Below, piece by piece: positions 13,136 through 16,972 of a DNA stretch of 16,972 bases. Position numbers and translations under genes: made by a program. The stretch's first letter is position 1. Every line of letters begins with the position of its first letter. The DNA lies in contig JABIWD010000056.1 in NCBI GenBank assembly GCA_018701105.1, positions 1 through 16,972 of the forward strand, read 5' to 3'. Under the pieces are notes generated by a model. The model was not told where the DNA came from, made no database searches, and was given only the letters and a program-made list of their open reading frames with translations. Source of the stretch: Candidatus Uhrbacteria bacterium (lineage in GTDB: Bacteria > Patescibacteriota > Patescibacteriia > UBA9934 > UBA11717).

Positions 13136-13246
13136 ATTTTCAATTTTGCAATTCAGCAATTTTCAAATGTTTGAGTTCATTCTTTGTTTCTAAAAAATAA
13201 ATCCATCCAAAAATTGAAAATTGGCCAATTGCAAAATTGAAAATTT
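13136..13246. repeat. Inverted pair of AT-rich intergenic repeats
   Basis: The left arm (13136-13168: ATTTTCAATTTTGCAATT, then CAGC, then AATTTTCAAAT) and the right arm (13208-13246, reverse complement ATTTTCAATTTTGCAATT, GGCC, AATTTTCAAT) match almost perfectly as an inverted repeat with about 40 bp between. Each arm is itself near-palindromic. The same motif occurs singly at 811-844. The pair fills the space between smpB and tmRNA. Confidence 0.75.
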
Positions 13247-13694
13247 ACCTAGAGACGTACTTGATTGTACGCGCTTCTCGATCTAACTCTCTTTTCTTGA
13301 TTGTGTCGCGCTTTTCGAACTCGCGCTTACCACGACCAAGACCAATTTCGAGTTTTATTTTACCGGCCTTAGTATAGAGCGAAATTGGCACAATTGTCAA
13401 GCGTTCTCCCTCCATTTTCTTACGCCACTTGATTATCTCTCGTTTGTGTAGAAGTAGCTTCCGATCACCCGTAGGATCATAGCTATCATCCGGTCCTGCG
13501 TGCGTGTATCTAGAAATGTGGGCATTCTTGAGCCATGCCTCGTTTCCTCGTATCAGGATAAATGCTCCTTGCAGCTTTGCTTGTCCAGTTTTGACAGCTT
13601 TCACTTCCTGTCCAGATAGCGCAATACCAGCCTCAAGGGTATCCAGGATTTCGTAGTCGAATCTTGCTCTTTTATTGTTTGCTAGCTTTGGCAT
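13245..13694 (-). CDS. smpB: SsrA-binding protein SmpB
   Basis: SmpB binds the tRNA-like part of tmRNA and places it in the ribosomal A site. The 149-residue product has the normal length. Conserved segments are NKRARFDYEILDTLEAGIALSGQEVK, the OB-fold core GQAKLQGAFILIRGNEAWLKNAHIS, DPTGDRKLLLHKREI and the basic tail KREFEKRDTIKKRELDREARTIK that reads the decoding centre. It lies just upstream of ssrA on the same strand. A possible -10 (TATACT, 13705-13710) is 10 bp from the ATG, so the mRNA would have almost no leader; no Shine-Dalgarno is seen. Confidence 0.97.
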   Translation of the reverse strand: MPKLANNKRARFDYEILDTLEAGIALSGQEVKAVKTGQAKLQGAFILIRGNEAWLKNAHISRYTHAGPDDSYDPTGDRKLLLHKREIIKWRKKMEGERLTIVPISLYTKAGKIKLEIGLGRGKREFEKRDTIKKRELDREARTIKYVSR

Positions 13695-13704
13695 ATTCGC
13701 AAGT

Positions 13705-13719
13705 AGTATATGTTATAAT
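13705..13719. promoter_or_regulatory. Back-to-back -10 elements, divergent promoter of smpB and the AI-2E operon
   Basis: TATACT on the minus strand (13705-13710) points to smpB and TATAAT on the plus strand (13714-13719), with TGT before it, points to the membrane-protein operon. Only 3 bp separate them, the same layout as at 7906-7920. The whole intergenic space is 45 bp. Confidence 0.65.
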
Positions 13720-13739
13720 GACGATACATAAAAGGAGGT

Positions 13740-14822
13740 ATGCCAAAACGACTTATCAAGCCGACTAATATTACGATTTCTACAGGGACAGTTATCAGGA
13801 TCCTAGCTGTTTTGATTGGAATAACTTTCTTGTGGTTCATCCGTGACATCATGGCCATTTTCTTTGTAGCCTTGTTGCTAGCTGCGTTGATCGAGCCATT
13901 CGCGTCTTGGTTCGAGAAGAAACATATTCCGAGAGGACTCGGCGTGATTGTTGTATATATACTTTTGCTTTCCGTGATGTCGTTGGGACTGACCATCATC
14001 TTGCCGCCGCTCATTGGCCAGATCATAGAGTTGAGTAAAGGCCTTCCAGTTACATACGTGGAGGCGAGAGAGGTTTTGGAACAGATTGTTGCGATATCTC
14101 AAGAGTACGGCTTCTCAGAGAACCTTGCGTCGAGTCTGGGCGGGCTGCAGGATGGAATCACATCTACAATTGAAGGTCTCTTTGTCACAGTGAAGGGAAT
14201 CTTTGGAGGGCTTGCAACTTTGATGTTTGTGATGGTTGTGGCGTTCTACATGGTTATAGAAGAGGACCTTGCAAAGAAAGTGTTCAGGCATTTCGCTCCC
14301 AAGAAATACCAGCCATACTTGTCAGGATTGGCGAGCCGAATTCAGACCAAGCTTGGAGCTTGGCTGCGTGGGCAGATTATATTGATGTTCATCATCGGTT
14401 TGTTGACTTACGTTGGGTTGTTGATAATTGGAGTCGACTACGCACTCGCTCTTGGAATCTTTGCGGGAATAGCAGAAATCGTGCCGTACGCCGGTCCGAT
14501 CATTGCGATGGTTCCTGCTGTGATCATCTCGTTTACAATCTCGCCACTTAAGGCGATCATTGTGGCGGCGATGTACTTTGGTATTCAGCAGCTTGAGAAC
14601 AGTGTGCTTACTCCTAAGATTATGGAGAAGTCGGTTGGTTTGAACCCAATCATCAGTTTACTGTCGTTGCTTGTAGGATTTAGGCTTGGTGGAGTGTTGT
14701 TTGAGAGCCTTCAGTTATTTGGAAACATTATAGGAGCCTTGCTCGCGATTCCAGTGGCGACGATGATAGCCGTAGTGATGCGAGACTTTATTGGAGAGTT
14801 TGATAAGAGACGCTCCGAGTAA
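13740..14822 (+). CDS. AI-2E family (PerM/TqsA-like) membrane protein
   Basis: A 360-residue integral membrane protein with about eight helices. The family is named for AI-2 export by E. coli TqsA, but members do other things, including Na+/H+ exchange, so the substrate here is unknown. Typical segments are ILAVLIGITFLWFIRDIMAIFFVALLLAALIEPFASWFEKK with PRGLGVIVVYI near the N-terminus, a soluble region (about 100-150), FYMVIEEDL, GIFAGIAEIVPYAGPIIAMVPAVI and the signature LENSVLTPKIMEKSVGLNPIISLLSLLVG. Eight or so residues near FESLQLFGNIIGALLAIPVA look like a small insertion against the usual GGxLFGIIGALLAIP. GGAGG lies only one base before the ATG, unusually close. It heads the operon to the window end. 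Confidence 0.92.
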   Translation: MPKRLIKPTNITISTGTVIRILAVLIGITFLWFIRDIMAIFFVALLLAALIEPFASWFEKKHIPRGLGVIVVYILLLSVMSLGLTIILPPLIGQIIELSKGLPVTYVEAREVLEQIVAISQEYGFSENLASSLGGLQDGITSTIEGLFVTVKGIFGGLATLMFVMVVAFYMVIEEDLAKKVFRHFAPKKYQPYLSGLASRIQTKLGAWLRGQIILMFIIGLLTYVGLLIIGVDYALALGIFAGIAEIVPYAGPIIAMVPAVIISFTISPLKAIIVAAMYFGIQQLENSVLTPKIMEKSVGLNPIISLLSLLVGFRLGGVLFESLQLFGNIIGALLAIPVATMIAVVMRDFIGEFDKRRSE

Positions 14823-14823
14823 T

Positions 14824-15258
14824 ATGCGTAAACATCTCGTTTGGTTCCCATTCTTATTAGTAGCACTCACTGTCATACTCGCTTTGACAATTGTTTTTGT
14901 TGATAGAGACAGGGTGGAGCTAGCGGAAACTTTGAATACTTACCAGCAGGCCGAGGAGAGCGTGCAGACGATAGGGCTCGACCCGTCTCTGTATCGAGAT
15001 GCTGCAAGAGAGGCATTGTTACCAGTTTGGGGCGCTGTTGATTCTGGCACTGGTGACGTCAACGTGGTAAAAGGTGTGCGTGACAGTGTTTTGGAATTGC
15101 GTGTTTCTCAGGAGGATAGAGATACACATATCTTGTTGGTGGCAGCCTTAAACACGCTTATCACCGGAATACAGGGCGACGAGACAGCATTGGCGGACGC
15201 TCAGATTCGTTTTGAAGAATTAACTCAAACAACTCTATGGCTGAGGACAGAAAATTAG
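14824..15258 (+). CDS. Membrane-anchored hypothetical protein
   Basis: A 144-residue protein I do not recognise. An uncleaved signal-anchor helix (about residues 5-27, FPFLLVALTVILALTIVFV) is followed by an extracytoplasmic, largely helical domain of about 110 residues (ELAETLNTYQQAEESVQTI, then ALNTLITGIQGDETALADAQIRFEEL). The start at 14824 follows the preceding stop codon after one T (TAA-T-ATG); an upstream in-frame ATG at 14791 lies inside the preceding gene. The 3' end overlaps the next gene by 22 bp. The arrangement indicates operon membership and translational coupling. Confidence 0.78.
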   Translation: MRKHLVWFPFLLVALTVILALTIVFVDRDRVELAETLNTYQQAEESVQTIGLDPSLYRDAAREALLPVWGAVDSGTGDVNVVKGVRDSVLELRVSQEDRDTHILLVAALNTLITGIQGDETALADAQIRFEELTQTTLWLRTEN

Positions 15259-15887
15259 GTGCATCCGGTGTTGCATTGGGTGCTTGCGGAGGATGCGCGT
15301 TGATAGTTATCATCGGCATTATTTTTTTATACATAGCAGCGACGAAGACTGGATTGGTGGGGAAGTCGGAATCTATTCCAGAACCTTCGCGTACAGTTGA
15401 AGTCGGTGACTCTACGTTGGATAGCGTTAAGACAGATCTTGTCGCGTCAGTACTACGGTCCTTGAAAAATGGGGAGGCGCAGGTTGTGGTATCGGAAGAG
15501 ATGTTGACGTCGATATTGCGCGACGACCTTGCAGATGTTGCAGCGCAGGAAGGGCTCGACTTCACGCGGGCGCAAGTAGCTATCACAAACGAGCAGCTTG
15601 AGTTTTACTTGCCGATCGAACAGGATGGGAAGAAGACGGCTCTTACGATGCTAATCACGCCGGTATTAACGGATGGTGATATTCATCTAGACCTAACCGA
15701 GGCACGTCTTGGAACACTCAAGGCTCCTGGGTTTGTTACACAGGTTCCAGAGAATCTGATCAATGACGCAATCAATAAGCAACTTGAAACCATTGAGGAT
15801 TCATTTGAGCTCACATCTTTGACTTTCGAAGAGGGGTCCATGACATTGTCAGGCAAGGTTTCTATTAAAGGTATCCCAGGATTTTAA
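15237..15887 (+). CDS. Membrane-anchored hypothetical protein with beta-rich outer domain
   Basis: A 216-residue protein without a recognised family. A single helix (about residues 13-36, with three closely spaced cysteine/glycine residues, ACGGCALIVIIGIIFLYIA) anchors it. The outer part alternates strands and helices (QVAITNEQLEFYLPIEQDGKKTALTMLITPVL, HLDLTEARLGTL, then NLINDAINKQLETIEDSFELTSLTFEEGSMTLSGKVSI). The closing pattern of a helix NDAINKQL followed by two long strands is reminiscent of YpmS/DUF2140- or LmeA-like lipid-binding folds; this is a weak guess. It overlaps the preceding gene and is 2 bp before the next. Confidence 0.78.
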   Translation: MAEDRKLGASGVALGACGGCALIVIIGIIFLYIAATKTGLVGKSESIPEPSRTVEVGDSTLDSVKTDLVASVLRSLKNGEAQVVVSEEMLTSILRDDLADVAAQEGLDFTRAQVAITNEQLEFYLPIEQDGKKTALTMLITPVLTDGDIHLDLTEARLGTLKAPGFVTQVPENLINDAINKQLETIEDSFELTSLTFEEGSMTLSGKVSIKGIPGF

Positions 15888-15889
15888 AC

Positions 15890-16654
15890 ATGCTTCTAGT
15901 AGTACGCACAATCCCTTTCTTGTTGGGTGTAATGACGGCCGGTTTGCTGTTGCTGATTTCTGCTTTGCCAAACCTTGTATTGCTGTTATCGATACTCACT
16001 GTTCTAGGGGTAACTTACGGTATTGGTCATCTCACTGGATTCGGAAAAGACCTTGAGGGTTGGTGGCACGTCGCAGTTACTCCGGTTCTGTTCGTGATCT
16101 CTACGATCGCGTTTATGCTGTTCGTTGAGTCGCAGATACTAATACTAGTTTTACCGATCGCGGCTGGTGCGTTTACATTTTTCTTTGCAGAGCATCTATT
16201 CCGGTTTGTGCATCTACCAAGCCTTTACCAGCCATACGCGCTTGAGCACACCTCGCTCGTGCTACACGTTGCGTCTATGTTCTTTCTGTCGACCGCCTTT
16301 TACGGATTGCAAACGTTTTTGCAGATTCCAGTGTGGCTGCTCGCGATATTCTTTTTCGCCTTCTCCGCTATGATGGTGTACGAGACATTGTGGGTGAGTA
16401 AGATAAAGGACACTAAGGCTGTGCGTGTTGCGGTGATCGGCGGCTTGATGTTCACCGAGCTCTTTGTAGTGTTCTCGTTCTTGCCAACCAGCTTCTTTGT
16501 GAACGCGGCGGCGTCGACGTTGGTGTTCTATGTATTCCTGGGAATCATGAGAGCATCGTTCTTGCAGCGCTTATCTAAAGTGGTCCTTAAGCGATATGCA
16601 ATGTTGGGCATATTCATGCTCATTCTTTTATTCGTTACAGCACGTTGGGTATAA
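15890..16654 (+). CDS. Polytopic membrane protein of unknown function
   Basis: A 254-residue protein that is almost wholly hydrophobic, with about eight transmembrane helices joined by short loops. The few charged loops are GFGKDLEGWWH, FRFVHLPSLYQPYALEH and VSKIKDTKAVR. No transporter or enzyme motif is visible and I do not recognise it. The start lies 2 bp after the preceding stop codon and the stop is one base before the next start (TAA-T-ATG), so it belongs to the operon that begins at 13740. Confidence 0.8.
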   Translation: MLLVVRTIPFLLGVMTAGLLLLISALPNLVLLLSILTVLGVTYGIGHLTGFGKDLEGWWHVAVTPVLFVISTIAFMLFVESQILILVLPIAAGAFTFFFAEHLFRFVHLPSLYQPYALEHTSLVLHVASMFFLSTAFYGLQTFLQIPVWLLAIFFFAFSAMMVYETLWVSKIKDTKAVRVAVIGGLMFTELFVVFSFLPTSFFVNAAASTLVFYVFLGIMRASFLQRLSKVVLKRYAMLGIFMLILLFVTARWV

Positions 16655-16655
16655 T

Positions 16656-16972
16656 ATGAAACTGTTTTCAAGACGAAATACTATTCTTGCAGTCGTGATC
16701 ATTGTCGTATCCCTGCTGTCTGCAACTATCGGAGCCCTTGTTGTTGGGTCTTCTTTGGATCAGTACATTGCTTCGCTAGATACCATTGGCAGAAATGTTG
16801 TAGCGATAAACTCTGTAAAACCACACGCTTTTCCTGGGTCAGCGCAGGAGGCGCTCGCTAGGGTGAAGGAAAAGGCGGAGTACTCATCTCTTCCTATTGT
16901 AAACATCAGGGACACTGTCCATTCACATGGGGTAGTAGTCTCAAGATCAATCGGAACTGCAACCGCTTTAAC
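16656..16972 (+). CDS. Exported protein, possible trypsin-like protease, 3' end outside window
   Basis: The first 105 residues of a protein that continues beyond the window. A basic start (MKLFSRRNT) leads into one hydrophobic helix (about 10-30, ILAVVIIVVSLLSATIGALVV), a signal peptide or anchor. A helical segment follows (about 60-73, SAQEALARVKEKAEY). The last visible residues, GVVVSRSIGTATALT, resemble the opening strands of trypsin/HtrA-like serine proteases, where the form GVVVS...G(W/T)A(L/I)T precedes the catalytic histidine region. The catalytic residues are outside the window, so this is tentative. The ATG follows the preceding stop after one T. Confidence 0.65.
   Translation, partial: MKLFSRRNTILAVVIIVVSLLSATIGALVVGSSLDQYIASLDTIGRNVVAINSVKPHAFPGSAQEALARVKEKAEYSSLPIVNIRDTVHSHGVVVSRSIGTATAL

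Noticed and set aside
16650..16655. TATAAT promoter before the last gene, and likewise before rplT (11723-11728)
   Set aside because: Both arise from the junction sequence TA-TAA-T-ATG inside operons; the hexamer touches the start codon.

Overview
The window looks like a piece of a small-genome bacterium, most likely from the Candidate Phyla Radiation (Patescibacteria). The basis is limited: the basic start of IF3 (MRIHRRRRRG) and its overall style, very short intergenic spaces, several promoters sitting almost on their start codons, and recurring palindromic intergenic repeats. The standard genetic code fits every gene. Most of the DNA is close to 50% G+C (hand count: 29 of 60 at 14041-14100), but three genes are clearly richer (39 to 41 of 60 in sampled stretches).

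Layout. 1-2715 (+): the 3' part of ftsZ with its terminator, then nrdR and pyk as a coupled pair. 2759-4955: a small DUF378 membrane protein (-), a GC-rich exported protein with a barrel-like C-terminus (+), an unrecognised 173-residue protein (+) and a DoxX-like membrane protein (-). 5001-6975 (-): an ankyrin-repeat protein behind a two-helix membrane protein. 7012-7299: a terminator, a short array of ACGT-centred repeats, another terminator and tRNA-Asp. 7382-9354: a YecM-like VOC protein (-), divergently promoted from a uridine-kinase-like P-loop protein (+), then a palindromic repeat and a DUF389 membrane protein (+). 9467-11244 (-): two GC-rich genes for acidic single-pass membrane proteins, each with its own near-consensus promoter and terminator. 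11378-13694 (-): infC-rpmI-rplT, tmRNA (ssrA) and smpB. 13740-16972 (+): a tightly packed operon starting with an AI-2E-family membrane protein, followed by three unrecognised membrane or exported proteins and the start of a possible trypsin-like protease that runs off the window.

How the genes fit together. ftsZ, infC/L35/L20, tmRNA/SmpB and tRNA-Asp are housekeeping functions. tmRNA and its partner SmpB lie side by side. Within operons, four gene junctions have exactly stop-T-ATG, which suggests translational re-initiation. At two divergent gene pairs the two -10 hexamers stand back to back 3 bp apart, so one short AT-rich site probably drives both directions. The least explained parts are the ACGT repeat array beside tRNA-Asp, the GC-rich membrane-protein genes and the unique C-terminal region of the ankyrin protein.
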